Of a DNA stretch of 64,000 bases, positions 33,227 through 43,299 are shown piece by piece (the first letter of the stretch is position 1; every line of letters starts with the position of its first letter). The notes beneath the pieces were generated by a model, which ran no database searches, was not told where the DNA came from, and worked only from the letters and a program-made list of their open reading frames with translations. The position numbers were made by a program, and so were the translations under genes. The stretch is from Bacteroides sp. 224 (GTDB lineage Bacteria; Bacteroidota; Bacteroidia; Bacteroidales; Bacteroidaceae): assembly GCF_010500995.1 (NCBI RefSeq), contig NZ_QVMK01000029.1, positions 1-64,000 on the forward strand. Direction: 5' to 3'.

Positions 33227-34717
33227 TTATTTAAGCATGTAAAATACTTCGTTCATGCGAAGTTCTTTCTTGAATTCAGGCATAGTGGTATTTTCGTCGA
33301 TGACAACCAATTCGATACCTGCGATTTCGGCGTAGTCTTCCATATATTCTACAGTCAGGTCATAAGAGAAGCTGGTGTGGTGTGTACCACCTGCCATAAT
33401 CCATGCACCTGCACCTACTTCTAAGTTTGGACGTGGAATCCATAAAGCAGAAGCAACCGGAAGTTTGGGAAGTGCTTTACTCTTGATACAATCCACCTTA
33501 TTTACGATCATGCGGAAACGATTACCCATATCAACGATTGTAGCTGCGATACCTTCACCTTCTTTAGAAGTAAATACCAGACGAGCAGTTTCGCTGTCGA
33601 TACCAATGCTTAGGCGGTGTACTTCCAATTTAGGTTTCTCGGCAGCAATTAGCGGACAAATTTCAAGCATGTGTGCCTGAAGAATGGCGCTCTTTTCTCC
33701 GTCGAAGTGTAATGTGTAGTCTTCCAGGAATGAACAGCCTTTAGGCATGCCCTGGCTCATGAACCACATGGTGCGGTACAAAGCTGCTGTTTTCCAGTCA
33801 CCTTCGCCCCCGAATCCGTAACCTTCTGCCATCAGGCGTTGACTGGCAAGACCAGGTATTTGATCCATCAAACCTAAATCATTGAAGTTGGATGTAAATC
33901 CTTTTGCTCCCATATCTTTCAATAGACGACGAATGGCAATTTCTGCTTTTGCAGAGTTCCATACTTTAGTATATGCTTCTGTGCCTTCTTTTTCCAATTC
34001 AGGGCTATGGTCGTAGTCAGCGAAATATTCTTTTACTAATGCTTTTACGTCGGCATCTGATACTGCCTTGTAGTATTCCATCAGGTCATTTACAGGAACA
34101 TAGTCCACATGATAACCTAACTGCATTTCTGCTTCTACTTTGTCTCCATCGGTTACGGCTACGTTATTCATTTGATCGCCGAAACGAACGATAAGCATAT
34201 CTTGAGCGTCTGCCCAGGCAGCGGATACGCGCATCCAAACAGCAATCTTATCTTGTGCTGAAGCATCTTGCCAGTGACCTACAACTACTTTGCGAGGTTT
34301 GCGCAAGCGAGCGGTGATATGTCCGAACTCACGGTCGCCATGAGCGGATTGGTTCAGGTTCATGAAGTCCATGTTCATCGTATCCCATGGAATTTCTTTG
34401 TTGAACTGTGTATGGAAGTGGCACAATGGTTTGTTCAGTGCTTGCAAGCCATGAATCCACATTTTGGCAGGCGAGAATGTGTGCATCCAAGTGATTATAC
34501 CGATACATTTTTCGTCGTTGTTGGCGGCTTTCATTACAGCGGTTACTTCTTTAGATGAGTTTGCTGTGCCTTTATATACTACTTTTACAGGAAGACGACC
34601 GGAGTCATTTAATCCTTTTACCATTTCATTTGAGTGTGCGTCTACTGCGATTACTGCATCACCTCCGTATAGGAGCTGTGCTCCGGTTACGAACCATACT
34701 TCATAATTTTCGAACAT
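33227..34717 (-). CDS. araA: L-arabinose isomerase
   Basis: The protein has 496 residues starting EVWFVTGAQLLYGG. Conserved features include IITWMHTFSPAKMWI, HTQFNKEIPWDTMNMDFMNLNQSAHGDREFG, GYGFGGEGDWKTAAL and MAGGTHHTSFSYDL, which carry the Mn-binding Glu and His residues. It converts L-arabinose to L-ribulose in the cytoplasm. A 257-base gap that contains a dispersed repeat separates it from araD upstream, so it may have its own promoter. Confidence 0.95.
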   Translation of the reverse strand: MFENYEVWFVTGAQLLYGGDAVIAVDAHSNEMVKGLNDSGRLPVKVVYKGTANSSKEVTAVMKAANNDEKCIGIITWMHTFSPAKMWIHGLQALNKPLCHFHTQFNKEIPWDTMNMDFMNLNQSAHGDREFGHITARLRKPRKVVVGHWQDASAQDKIAVWMRVSAAWADAQDMLIVRFGDQMNNVAVTDGDKVEAEMQLGYHVDYVPVNDLMEYYKAVSDADVKALVKEYFADYDHSPELEKEGTEAYTKVWNSAKAEIAIRRLLKDMGAKGFTSNFNDLGLMDQIPGLASQRLMAEGYGFGGEGDWKTAALYRTMWFMSQGMPKGCSFLEDYTLHFDGEKSAILQAHMLEICPLIAAEKPKLEVHRLSIGIDSETARLVFTSKEGEGIAATIVDMGNRFRMIVNKVDCIKSKALPKLPVASALWIPRPNLEVGAGAWIMAGGTHHTSFSYDLTVEYMEDYAEIAGIELVVIDENTTMPEFKKELRMNEVFYMLK

Positions 34718-34974
34718 AATATTCTTTTTATTAGGTTATTGTTTATTGTTACTTGTACTTTTTCTTTTGTCTTGATACAAAAGAAAAAGATACCAAAAAG
34801 AAAAGATCAAGACTGAATTTACTTCGCTACTCGCGCCCTGCGTTTCGCTAAAAGACCTTAAACTCGCGCTGTGCGCTCAAACAGAAGGACTTTTTTAACG
34901 CTTCACTGTGGTTGCTCGTTTGACGCTTTGTAAATTAGGTCGTTGGGCTCCGCATGGAGCTTGGTTGCGGCATC
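34718..34974. repeat. Dispersed-type intergenic repeat between araA and araD
   Basis: A perfect 13-bp hairpin, CTTTTTCTTTTGT (34758-34770) with ACAAAAGAAAAAG (34777-34789), is followed by ACCAAAAAGAAAAGATCAAG and a GC-rich, non-coding stretch. I have seen this start in many Bacteroidetes intergenic regions; this is from memory. No gene is present. Confidence 0.6.
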
Positions 34975-35661
34975 TTACCGCTGGCCGTAGTAGGCGTTGG
35001 GGCCGTGTTTACGGCTAAAATGCTTCTCTATTAAAAGAGGGTTCATGGTTAAATTAGGGTTTGCAGCGTATGCAATGCTTGCCATTTTGGCCACTTGTTC
35101 CATGACAACAGCATTGTGAACGGCGTCGTGTGCGTCTTTTCCCCAGGAGAAAGGGCCGTGGTTCTTTACCAGTACTCCGGGAGTGTGAACGGGGTTTAGG
35201 CCTTCAAATCTCTTCACGATCACGTTACCGGTTTCCAGTTCGTATGCCCCTTCAACTTCTTCTTTGGTCATATCTGCGGTGCAGGGTATGGCATCATGGA
35301 AGTAGTCGGCATGTGTAGTACCAATGTTGGGGATATCCAAACCGGCTTGTGCCCATGCTGTAGCATAAGTTGAGTGGGTATGAACAACGCCCCCGATTTC
35401 CGGGAATGCTTTATAAAGAACCAGATGGGTAGGAGTATCGGATGAGGGTTTCAGTTTACCTTCCACTACATTTCCGTCTAAATCTACTACTACCATATCC
35501 GATGCTTTCATGTCATCGTAAGATACTCCGCTGGGTTTGATCACCACTAAACCTGATTCACGGTCAATAGCCGATACATTTCCCCATGTGAAGATAACCA
35601 ACCCATGCTTTACAAGGTCAAGGTTGGCGCGAAATACTTCTTCTTTTAATTTTTCTAACAT
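34975..35661 (-). CDS. araD: L-ribulose-5-phosphate 4-epimerase
   Basis: The protein has 228 residues. The class II aldolase/epimerase fold shows [28 protein letters not shown], the zinc histidines in [18 protein letters not shown] and [12 protein letters not shown], and EQVAKMA. It converts L-ribulose 5-phosphate to D-xylulose 5-phosphate, which enters the pentose phosphate pathway. It follows araR after 76 bases occupied by a hairpin. Confidence 0.95.
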   Translation of the reverse strand: MLEKLKEEVFRANLDLVKHGLVIFTWGNVSAIDRESGLVVIKPSGVSYDDMKASDMVVVDLDGNVVEGKLKPSSDTPTHLVLYKAFPEIGGVVHTHSTYATAWAQAGLDIPNIGTTHADYFHDAIPCTADMTKEEVEGAYELETGNVIVKRFEGLNPVHTPGVLVKNHGPFSWGKDAHDAVHNAVVMEQVAKMASIAYAANPNLTMNPLLIEKHFSRKHGPNAYYGQR

Positions 35662-35669
35662 GGTGTTAT

Positions 35670-35740
35670 TAGTTACGAGTTACGGGTTACAAGTTACGAG
35701 TAAGTGAGTCTTGTAACTCGTAACTTGTAACTTGTAACTA
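35670..35740. repeat. Hairpin of GTTAC repeats between araD and araR
   Basis: Left arm 35670-35700 and right arm 35710-35740 are built from GTTACAA/GTTACGA units. They pair with a few mismatches that become G-U pairs in RNA. The right arm reaches the araR stop codon. Confidence 0.7.
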
Positions 35741-36415
35741 AAGTTTAAACTTAGGATCTTTTCGATAAGCTTTACTGTTAAACTGGTATAGTGCTGCTCC
35801 TCGTTTGGAACTATACTTATCTATTTTATCCGTTTTTTCGATATAGTCCATTTCTGCTACGCGTTTCCGGAAATTCCGTTTGTCCATTTCCTCCCCATAT
35901 ATAACTTCATATAGGCTTTGCAATTGAGACAGTGTGAATAATTTGGGTAACAAGTTAAAGCCTATCGGTTTGGTAGAGGCTTTCTGTTGCATGATTTTCC
36001 GGGCTTTATCGACCATTTGTTGATGGTCGAAAAGAAGCAAAGGAAGTTCATTTACGTTTACCCAATAAGCATTATGCTCTTGTACCAATTTACGGTCATA
36101 TTCATCAATGTTGATGAGAGCGTAATAGGCAACGGAAATAACACGTTCATTTGGTTCGCGATCAATTGCACTAAAAGCGCCCACTTGTTCCATGTAGACT
36201 TTCTCTAATCCGGTTAATTCGAGCAGTACGCGTTTTGCGGCATCATCTGTGCTTTCGCTTTCCTGCGTGAATCCCCCCATCAGTGACCAGCCTCCTTTAC
36301 ACGGCTCAAAATTACGTTTTAGTAATAGCAGAAATAATTCTCCTTCTTTGAAGCCAAAGATGATGCAGTCTACTGCTACATAGAACTTAGGATTATGGCT
36401 GTAGTAAGAGTTCAT
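35738..36415 (-). CDS. araR: Nudix-fold transcription regulator AraR
   Basis: The protein has 225 residues: an N-terminal Nudix fold and a C-terminal winged-helix (SLYEVIYGEEMDKRNFRKRVAEMDYI). The Nudix box is degenerate (GGFTQESESTDDAAKRVLLELTG lacks several catalytic acids), which fits a sugar sensor and not an enzyme. In Bacteroides, a regulator of this NrtR-like type is known as AraR and controls L-arabinose use. Its gene is inside the operon it is expected to control. The candidate operator is the inverted repeat at 39410-39430. Confidence 0.85.
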   Translation of the reverse strand: MNSYYSHNPKFYVAVDCIIFGFKEGELFLLLLKRNFEPCKGGWSLMGGFTQESESTDDAAKRVLLELTGLEKVYMEQVGAFSAIDREPNERVISVAYYALINIDEYDRKLVQEHNAYWVNVNELPLLLFDHQQMVDKARKIMQQKASTKPIGFNLLPKLFTLSQLQSLYEVIYGEEMDKRNFRKRVAEMDYIEKTDKIDKYSSKRGAALYQFNSKAYRKDPKFKL

Positions 36416-36485
36416 TCGTTTTTTAGTATTTTAATTATAGTCACCTTATCCATCCGCATGGAAATCTGCCTGTGGCGGCTCGCCA

Positions 36486-38174
36486 CTACCAGAAGTAGAT
36501 GTAGAATGCTACGGTTATACCTAAGATGATAACAGAGTGGATAACGTCCCATTTACCCCAACTGGCACGTGTTTCGGCACGTTGTTCGGGAGTTGATGTT
36601 CCGAATACCAATCCTTGTATTTTTTCTGCCGATGGAGCAGGAGTAGCTAAACTTACCAGTACCACTACGATAATACAGAAAAGGAACATCCATCCACAGA
36701 AGAATAACCAGTTCAAATCATAGAACAGATATTTGAACAATGAATCTGCTGCTCCGGAAACATTACTGTAATATACTTTGGCACCCAGACGGGTTAGACC
36801 GATAATCATACCTGAAAGTAGTCCCCATTGTCCTCCTTTGGCAGTAGTACGTTTCCAGCAGATACCCAGTAAGAAGGCCGCTGCGATGCCCGGAGCCAAT
36901 ACAGATTGAACATCTTGCAGGTAAGTGTACAATACATCTCCTACGCTACGCATAATTGGAATCCAAAGGATACCTAAAATAACGATAACAACTGTAGCTG
37001 CCTGGCCGATACCTACCAACTTCTTTTCTGGTGTATTAGGTTTGAAACGTTTATAAAAGTCGATAGTAAATAACATAGCTGATGAGTTAAATAAAGAAGC
37101 TAACGAACTCATTAAAGCAGCCAGGATACCACAAACCACTAAACCTTTTACACCGGCAGGCAATAATTTAGCTACCAAGGTTGGGAAGGCTGCATCGGCA
37201 TTGGTTGCTCCATTTGCAAGCATAGGTAAAAAACCTCCATCATCCAATGTTTTTTGGTGCAAAGCGAAGGCAATCATACCCGGAATAAGGAATAAGAATA
37301 CAGGTAATAATTTTAAATAAGCACCAAAGATAGTACCTCTACGGGCTTCTTTTTGATTCTTACCGGAAAGTACACGTTGCACAATAAATTGGTCGGTACA
37401 CCAATACCAGAAACCGATGATAGCAGAACCAACCAATGCACCCAACCATGGGAAGTTGGGGTCGTTATTACTGCGGATTAGATTAACCATTGTATCGCCT
37501 TCTGCATTTACTGTGGTTAATCCGGTAATTCTCATCATTTCATCCCATCCGCCAAGTTCTTTCAATCCAAGTACAAGAATGATTAATGAACCTAATAATA
37601 AGATAGGTGTTTGAAGTACAGAAGTGTAAAGTACCGACTTCATACCTCCGAAGATTGTATATAATGCTGTGATAAGTACCAAGCCGATAGCTGCAATCCA
37701 GAAGAAGTCAATGCCCCAAAGAGATTCGATACCGAATACTTGTTGGAATACCAAACCTCCGGCATATACGGTTACTGCTACTTTGGTTAACACATAACTA
37801 ACTAAAGATATGATGGAAAGTATGGTTCTGGATTGTGAATTATAACGACGTTCCAGGAACTCCGGCATCGTATAAACCATGCTTCGTGAGTAGAAAGGTA
37901 CAAATACCCATCCTAAAATAAGGATCATCCATCCTTGAATTTCCCAGTGTGCCATAGCCATACCGCTGCTGGCTCCGGCTCCTGCAAGACCTATTAAGTG
38001 TTCGGAACCAATATTCGAAGCGAAGATAGAAGCACCGATAGCAATCCATGTAGCATCACGTCCGCCCAAGAAGTAATCAGCAGAGTCGTTCTGCTTTTGT
38101 TTCATTACCCATACGATAATTCCAATAAGAGCCAGACAAAAGACTCCAATAACAATCCAATCTAATGATTGCAT
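36486..38174 (-). CDS. Sodium:solute symporter, likely L-arabinose uptake
   Basis: The protein has 562 residues of the SSS family with about 14 membrane segments. It begins LDWIVIGVFCLALIGIIVWV, has the motif SIFASNIGSEHLIGLAGAGA and the family-typical ARRGTIFGAYLKLLPVFLFL. Such carriers import sugars with sodium across the inner membrane. Position between mutarotase and araR-araD-araA indicates L-arabinose as substrate. The gap to the mutarotase gene is 24 bases. Confidence 0.9.
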   Translation of the reverse strand: MQSLDWIVIGVFCLALIGIIVWVMKQKQNDSADYFLGGRDATWIAIGASIFASNIGSEHLIGLAGAGASSGMAMAHWEIQGWMILILGWVFVPFYSRSMVYTMPEFLERRYNSQSRTILSIISLVSYVLTKVAVTVYAGGLVFQQVFGIESLWGIDFFWIAAIGLVLITALYTIFGGMKSVLYTSVLQTPILLLGSLIILVLGLKELGGWDEMMRITGLTTVNAEGDTMVNLIRSNNDPNFPWLGALVGSAIIGFWYWCTDQFIVQRVLSGKNQKEARRGTIFGAYLKLLPVFLFLIPGMIAFALHQKTLDDGGFLPMLANGATNADAAFPTLVAKLLPAGVKGLVVCGILAALMSSLASLFNSSAMLFTIDFYKRFKPNTPEKKLVGIGQAATVVIVILGILWIPIMRSVGDVLYTYLQDVQSVLAPGIAAAFLLGICWKRTTAKGGQWGLLSGMIIGLTRLGAKVYYSNVSGAADSLFKYLFYDLNWLFFCGWMFLFCIIVVVLVSLATPAPSAEKIQGLVFGTSTPEQRAETRASWGKWDVIHSVIILGITVAFYIYFW

Positions 38175-38198
38175 ACTAAAATGATTTAAGTGTTAATA

Positions 38199-39338
38199 TT
38201 ATTTTTCTACTGTAAATTTATAGATACAACGACTGTTATAAGTCTGTCCCGGTTCAAGCACTACCGAAGGCCAATCTGCTTTGTTGGGGCTGTCGGGGTA
38301 ATGTTGTACTTCTAAGCAAATACCACTGCGCATGTTGTATACAATGCCTTTTTTGCCTTTTACGGTACCATCGAGGAAGTTGCCTGTATATACTTGAATA
38401 CCTGGCTCATTGGTATAAACTTCTACACTGATGCCGGAAACTTTAGAAGTTACTTTGGTTGCTAATTTGGTGATATCTCCGTTTGTATTTAATACCCAGT
38501 TATGATCATAACCGTTTCCATTCTTCAATTGCTCATAATCATAGTTGTTGATTTCTGCACCTACGGCTTTAGGAGTCATAAAGTTCATTGGGGTATCGGC
38601 AACAGGGAGAATTTCTCCGGTAGTCATAAAGGTGCTGTCTACAGGAGTGAAGTTATCTGCATTGATGTAAAGTATATCGTCTGTGATAGGTGTTGAAGCA
38701 TCTCCCGACAGATTGAAATAGGAGTGGTTGGTCATATTGATAATCGTCTTCTTATCTGTGGTAGCTTCATATTTAATGTCGATAGCATTGTCTTCTGTTA
38801 ACGTGTATGTAACTACAGCGGTTACATTACCCGGATAATTGGCATCTCCATCGGGCGAGAAACGAGTCATCTGAATGGTTGTTTCATTAATCGGTTTAGC
38901 TTTGAAAACCTGATATTGCCATCCTTCGGGACCGCCGTGTAAGCTGTGTCCAAAGTTGTTTTGAGGCAGTTGAATGATTTCTCCGTCGAGTTCGAACTTA
39001 CCGTCTTTGATGCGGTTGGCATAACGACCGATAGCAGCTCCGAAGTCGCTTGGTACATTAATATAATCCTTGATGTTATCGAATCCAAGAACAACATCTT
39101 TCATTGCTCCATCTTTATCGGGGGTCATAATAGATACGATTCTTGCACCGAAGTTTGTGATGCATACTTCCATGCCTGCTTTGTTTTTAAGGGTATAAAG
39201 ACTTACAGGTTGGGTATTTACTTCAGTCTGAAAATCTTTGGGGTTCAGCCCCGATAGTGTAAGTTCCGAAGCAGGCTTGCTTCCACATGATGACATCATC
39301 AAGGCGGCAATACCAAGTGGCAATAAGAGCTTTTTCAT
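38199..39338 (-). CDS. Aldose 1-epimerase (mutarotase) lipoprotein
   Basis: The protein has 379 residues with a lipoprotein signal (LMMSSC). Catalytic His and Glu motifs of the GalM family are present: NNFGHSLHGGPEGW, MTNHSYFNLSGD and SGICLEVQHYPDSPN. It interconverts alpha and beta anomers of a sugar in the periplasm, here probably L-arabinose released by the surrounding hydrolases. It is the first gene of the minus-strand ara operon; the likely AraR operator lies about 72-92 bases upstream of its start. Confidence 0.9.
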   Translation of the reverse strand: MKKLLLPLGIAALMMSSCGSKPASELTLSGLNPKDFQTEVNTQPVSLYTLKNKAGMEVCITNFGARIVSIMTPDKDGAMKDVVLGFDNIKDYINVPSDFGAAIGRYANRIKDGKFELDGEIIQLPQNNFGHSLHGGPEGWQYQVFKAKPINETTIQMTRFSPDGDANYPGNVTAVVTYTLTEDNAIDIKYEATTDKKTIINMTNHSYFNLSGDASTPITDDILYINADNFTPVDSTFMTTGEILPVADTPMNFMTPKAVGAEINNYDYEQLKNGNGYDHNWVLNTNGDITKLATKVTSKVSGISVEVYTNEPGIQVYTGNFLDGTVKGKKGIVYNMRSGICLEVQHYPDSPNKADWPSVVLEPGQTYNSRCIYKFTVEK

Positions 39339-39394
39339 GTTCTTCGCGGTATTTGTTAGTTAATGTAAATGAGATAATTAGATTGATTTGAGTG

Positions 39395-39430
39395 TAAAAG
39401 TAACACTATTAAGTGTAAGTTGTACACTTA
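39395..39430 (-). promoter_or_regulatory. Candidate ara operon promoter and AraR operator
   Basis: TAAGTGTA (39410-39417) and TACACTTA (39423-39430) form a perfect 8-bp inverted repeat with a 5-base spacer. On the minus strand it sits directly upstream of TACTTTTA (39395-39402), a near -7 box, so it covers the -33 region, where a repressor would act. Confidence 0.5.
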
Positions 39431-39459
39431 TGCTGTATGTTGTAGAACATAGAAGATAA

Positions 39460-39499
39460 ATCCCCCAGTCGAGGGCTTATAAGCCCACAGCTGGGGGAT
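39460..39499. terminator. Hairpin after the GH43 gene
   Basis: ATCCCCCAG (39460-39468) pairs with CTGGGGGAT (39491-39499), enclosing the palindrome GGGCTTATAAGCCC (39473-39486). It lies 60 bases beyond the GH43 stop codon on the minus strand and separates it from the ara promoter. Confidence 0.7.
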
Positions 39500-39558
39500 A
39501 AAAAAATGAAGCCATCTTTAGCTTTTAGATAAGCAATGTGAAGGGGATAAATGTGCTT

Positions 39559-41460
39559 TTATTTACTTTTCTTTCCCCAATAGGTTTTGGAAGTTGTATA
39601 TCCGGCATATACGATGGTATGCGTTCTTGGATTTGCTTCCCAATCGGTTTCACGTTGCAGGTAGAGTTTTACACCGTTGGCTGTCAGTATTTGATTCTTT
39701 GCATCGTAACTCCATGTCCCCCCTTTCCAGGTGCCGGCTGTAATGGTATGGTCGGCCGCGAGGGTCATGTTGCTCGATTCTTTCTGTTTCTCATACTTAT
39801 AAGACAGATCGATGTGTTCCCAGTTGCCTACCAGTTCGTCTTCCGTAATGGCTACTTGCGGAACAGCTCCGTAGCGTTCGGGCATAACGAGTGGCCATCC
39901 GTCTTCCGTCCAGCGGATACTGCGCACATGTCCCATCATGATGGCATTACTGGCATTAATACCGCTAATGTCTTTAGGAAGGCGACCTTGCGATGCGTAG
40001 TACCAGTTGCCGGCACCGTCATCGAAGATGGCACAATGTGCGATACCTACCCAACCGTAATCGTTATTGAATTTGTAGGGGTGGGTGACTACCGGCAGCA
40101 TCTCCCCTCCGGTTTCGGTCTGGTTAACGCCGTCTATGCCGAGGTAGGGACCATAGATGTTTTTGGAGCGACAGACGCGGGTGTTGTAAGGCACATCCAA
40201 TGCGTCATAAGCCATAAACAGATAATAGTAGCCGGTGGCGGCATTGTAAACGATCTCCGGTCCTTCCGAGGCTTGCCAGCGATTTCCCATTTTTCGGGTG
40301 GTAATCAATGAACCGTATGCAGCAATGTCTCCGTCGGTTCCCCAGGGGAGTGGTAGCGTATTCAGCGGTTTGCCTGTTTCGGCGCTTACTTCCAAGGCGG
40401 CTATACCACTGTGCCAGGAACCGTAAATCAGGTAATGCTTCCCTTCGTTGTCTATCAGATAGCTTGGGTCGATGGCGTTCCACTTGTAGTAACAGCCACC
40501 CCAGTTGTCGGGTTTGACATAGAAGTTCAGCCCTTTGTCCGAGGCATTGGTGATGACATAGCCCTTATCTTCCCAGCCGTCGTTGTTGGCAGGGTTTGAG
40601 TTCTCCAATAGGCCGATGAAGGCGCGTTCGCTCCAAGAGTTGGGCCCGTCTAAAAGGCCGGGGCAGACGATGGAGTAGTACATACGGTAGAGCCCGTCTT
40701 TCACTTTACGCACACAGGGTGCCCAGTAACCGAAGTCGGTGGTTGCGGGCGAAACTTCGTTCAAACCCATTTCACCGCGGATTTCATTCAACTTCGGAAT
40801 TACCCAACTGGGTAGTGATGGCATCACTCCGCCTAAGTATTCCCAGTTTACGAGGTCTTTGGAACGACGGCCGTGGAAGTGTCCGCCGGCTGTATGTGCA
40901 TTGCCGTAGGAGGCATCCGTCTGATACATATAGTAATATCCGTCTTCGGCCAGCATCACAGTGGGGTCGTGTACATTTGCCAAGTTCCATTTACTGCGTT
41001 GGTCCCAGCCGGCTATGCCGGTGTAGTTATCTTCGTATGCGGGTGCCACGTAGTTTTTGAGCTGTTCGTCAAGGCTTAGGCTTTCTGTGGTTGCCGTGAG
41101 TGCATCCGAGTAGGTGTAACGACTGTTGCCGTAGGCATAAGCACGGATATAGTAAGTGGTACTGCCCATCAAGCCGGAGATCGTTGCACTGAAATCCTCG
41201 TCGACTTCCACTACATTGTCTTTGATAGTAGGATTCTGGGCGTTTACACTATAGCAGAATCCCTTCTTGACTATGTTATTCAGATTGCCGGTGACCGATG
41301 AATTAATGGTCAGTGACGTGCCTGTAGTTGCAGCTACCTGGGGAGTGGTCACGACTATATCGCTGTTTCTATTGTATTCGATATCGTCTAGCCCATCGGA
41401 GCAAGCCGTGAAACCAAAGGCCATCAATAGGGATATTAAGAAAAATGTTTGTTTTTTCAT
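39559..41460 (-). CDS. GH43 endo-arabinanase-type surface lipoprotein
   Basis: The protein has 633 residues with a lipoprotein signal (FGFTAC, Cys20). Residues about 30-125 form a fibronectin/IPT-like beta domain, then comes the five-bladed GH43 propeller. The catalytic trio is Asp165 (NVHDPTVML), Asp331 (NAIDPSYLI) and Glu399 (ASEGPEIVYN). A C-terminal beta domain with RETDWEANPRTHTIVY follows. It probably cuts alpha-1,5-arabinan at the cell surface to feed SusCD. It is last in the susC-susD-SGBP-GH43 operon. Confidence 0.9.
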   Translation of the reverse strand: MKKQTFFLISLLMAFGFTACSDGLDDIEYNRNSDIVVTTPQVAATTGTSLTINSSVTGNLNNIVKKGFCYSVNAQNPTIKDNVVEVDEDFSATISGLMGSTTYYIRAYAYGNSRYTYSDALTATTESLSLDEQLKNYVAPAYEDNYTGIAGWDQRSKWNLANVHDPTVMLAEDGYYYMYQTDASYGNAHTAGGHFHGRRSKDLVNWEYLGGVMPSLPSWVIPKLNEIRGEMGLNEVSPATTDFGYWAPCVRKVKDGLYRMYYSIVCPGLLDGPNSWSERAFIGLLENSNPANNDGWEDKGYVITNASDKGLNFYVKPDNWGGCYYKWNAIDPSYLIDNEGKHYLIYGSWHSGIAALEVSAETGKPLNTLPLPWGTDGDIAAYGSLITTRKMGNRWQASEGPEIVYNAATGYYYLFMAYDALDVPYNTRVCRSKNIYGPYLGIDGVNQTETGGEMLPVVTHPYKFNNDYGWVGIAHCAIFDDGAGNWYYASQGRLPKDISGINASNAIMMGHVRSIRWTEDGWPLVMPERYGAVPQVAITEDELVGNWEHIDLSYKYEKQKESSNMTLAADHTITAGTWKGGTWSYDAKNQILTANGVKLYLQRETDWEANPRTHTIVYAGYTTSKTYWGKKSK

Positions 41461-41475
41461 TGGATTGGTAAGTTA

Positions 41476-43242
41476 TTAAGGGTTAAAGACGAGATGACAA
41501 GCGTCAACGGTCAATGCGAAGTTCAGATCATTGGGATCTACTGTGTTGATACCTAAATAGTACTGCGTGGAGGTGGTGCCTGTTGTACCCTCCATCACTG
41601 CCTGAACATCGGCGGTTCCATTGCCGCAGTTGGTTACGTAAACCGTAACTTTGGCTCCATTCATACCGGCAAGCCAAGTGGCCCAGTCGCCTTGTGTTCC
41701 GCCAGGGAGGCAGGCAGCATATCCGTCGCCCCATCCGTAGTTGTCGGCGCGAACTACTGCGTATTCGGCAAGATTGGCTTTGCGGAGAGCCACAACGAAG
41801 TTGTTCCAGTTTCCGGCCAGATTACTGTAGTTGGTGAAGGTGATGGATTTTGTTGCACCCACAGGTACATTGAAGTCGTCAGAGGTGGCTCCAAAGAAGG
41901 CCGTTGAGTTGTCGGCGGCTCCTACCATATTGGCAGTGTTGGTCACAGCAGATGCTGTTGACGCGGATACGGTAACCCCTACGGTTGCTGTGGGGCCATC
42001 TTCGGTGGTAATAGTAACGGTCTGAGAACCAGTCTTCGCAGGAACGGCAGAGAACGTGAGTTTCGCATTGTCTACGGCTCTTGTGCTTCCGTCGGCGTAA
42101 GTGGCTGTAACCACCATGCCTGTTGGGTCGAAGGTCAGCGTGCGGTCTGTCAAAGTCTCGGTGGCAGGCGAGGTGTAGTAATAGTATTGTGTGCACGAGG
42201 GTTGGGTAGTTACCTCGATGGATTCAATCTTTTCCACGACTTCGAAGGTAGCATTAGCCACAATCGGTTGGTCGCAATTCTCGCCCTTAAAGGTCTTGTT
42301 GTAGATGGCTACAAGGGTTTTTGCGCCCAGTTGCTCCATGTCGGGAATGGCAGAAAAGTGGAGTTCGGAAGCCGATACGGTTTTGGTCACTCCCTCTTCG
42401 AAGGTAACGATGGCCGAAACATTGGCCATGGCTTCTTCGAGCGAGGTACCCACGTTCACCTGGTCGGGTACATTTTGTAGTACCATGGATACCGGGTTCT
42501 TGTCTTCGGCAGAAGTGAGACCACCAATAGGAACGATATTCGTCTGCTGGAAGTCGATGTACGAACCTTCGGGAACCAGGAAGCAGCGGATGTTGGTGTT
42601 GCTCGCATCTGCATTCAGATTTTCCTCCTTGTAGGGTTGCTCGTACATCTTGGTGGCTTCGCTGTTGTACATTTTTACGGTGAATGCGCTTGCGCTGGTA
42701 CGGTCAACGGTAAGTGTTATTTTACCGCCCAGGCGTTGTATGTTAGCATCTATATTGTCAACAGGATCGAGAAGCAGCGTGCCCGAGATGTACTGGAAAT
42801 TGATATGATCGCCCCACTGCGAATTGTACGTTTCGGGGCTGCCTGTAACGTCAAAGCGGATGGCTCCGTATTCGGTATATCCTGTACCTCCACGTTCCAC
42901 ATCGTTGGTGATGATAAGGGCAAAGTTCTTGTAATACGTATTGTCGGCCGGGTTGATGTGGAGGTTGAACACCGCATTCCACTTCTCGCCATCGGGCACT
43001 ACGTAATACTTGGAAAAGGCCGACCAGAAGCCGGAAGTATAATCCGTATTTCCGAAGGTGTATACATCTTCCTGCATACCTTCAAGATCTTCTTCTTCGG
43101 GTGGTTTCTTCGAGTCTTCGATTTCCTGTATTTTATCCGAAATCCAGTCGGGGGCGTTTACGTCGTAAAGATCGCCACCTTCGCAGCCTGTCAATGCCAT
43201 TAGTGCAAAGCAAGCGTATGCTATTTTTTTGATTAATCTCAT
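41476..43242 (-). CDS. SusE-position surface glycan-binding lipoprotein
   Basis: The protein has 588 residues when started at the ATG 43240-43242, which gives a proper lipoprotein signal (FALMALTGC). A longer upstream frame only translates the intergenic hairpin. The middle contains two bacterial Ig-like units with NATFEVVEKIESIEVTTQPS and a repeated sensing pattern (TVSASELHFSAIPDM and AVDNAKLTFSAVPAK). The C-terminal part (about 470-588) could be a carbohydrate-binding domain. It occupies the place after SusD where surface glycan-binding proteins lie. No catalytic motif is seen. Confidence 0.78.
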   Translation of the reverse strand: MRLIKKIAYACFALMALTGCEGGDLYDVNAPDWISDKIQEIEDSKKPPEEEDLEGMQEDVYTFGNTDYTSGFWSAFSKYYVVPDGEKWNAVFNLHINPADNTYYKNFALIITNDVERGGTGYTEYGAIRFDVTGSPETYNSQWGDHINFQYISGTLLLDPVDNIDANIQRLGGKITLTVDRTSASAFTVKMYNSEATKMYEQPYKEENLNADASNTNIRCFLVPEGSYIDFQQTNIVPIGGLTSAEDKNPVSMVLQNVPDQVNVGTSLEEAMANVSAIVTFEEGVTKTVSASELHFSAIPDMEQLGAKTLVAIYNKTFKGENCDQPIVANATFEVVEKIESIEVTTQPSCTQYYYYTSPATETLTDRTLTFDPTGMVVTATYADGSTRAVDNAKLTFSAVPAKTGSQTVTITTEDGPTATVGVTVSASTASAVTNTANMVGAADNSTAFFGATSDDFNVPVGATKSITFTNYSNLAGNWNNFVVALRKANLAEYAVVRADNYGWGDGYAACLPGGTQGDWATWLAGMNGAKVTVYVTNCGNGTADVQAVMEGTTGTTSTQYYLGINTVDPNDLNFALTVDACHLVFNP

Positions 43243-43299
43243 TGTTTTAAATTTAAAGAGTGTAATTGTTTTGGTAAGTAACTTTTCATAATTGAAATA

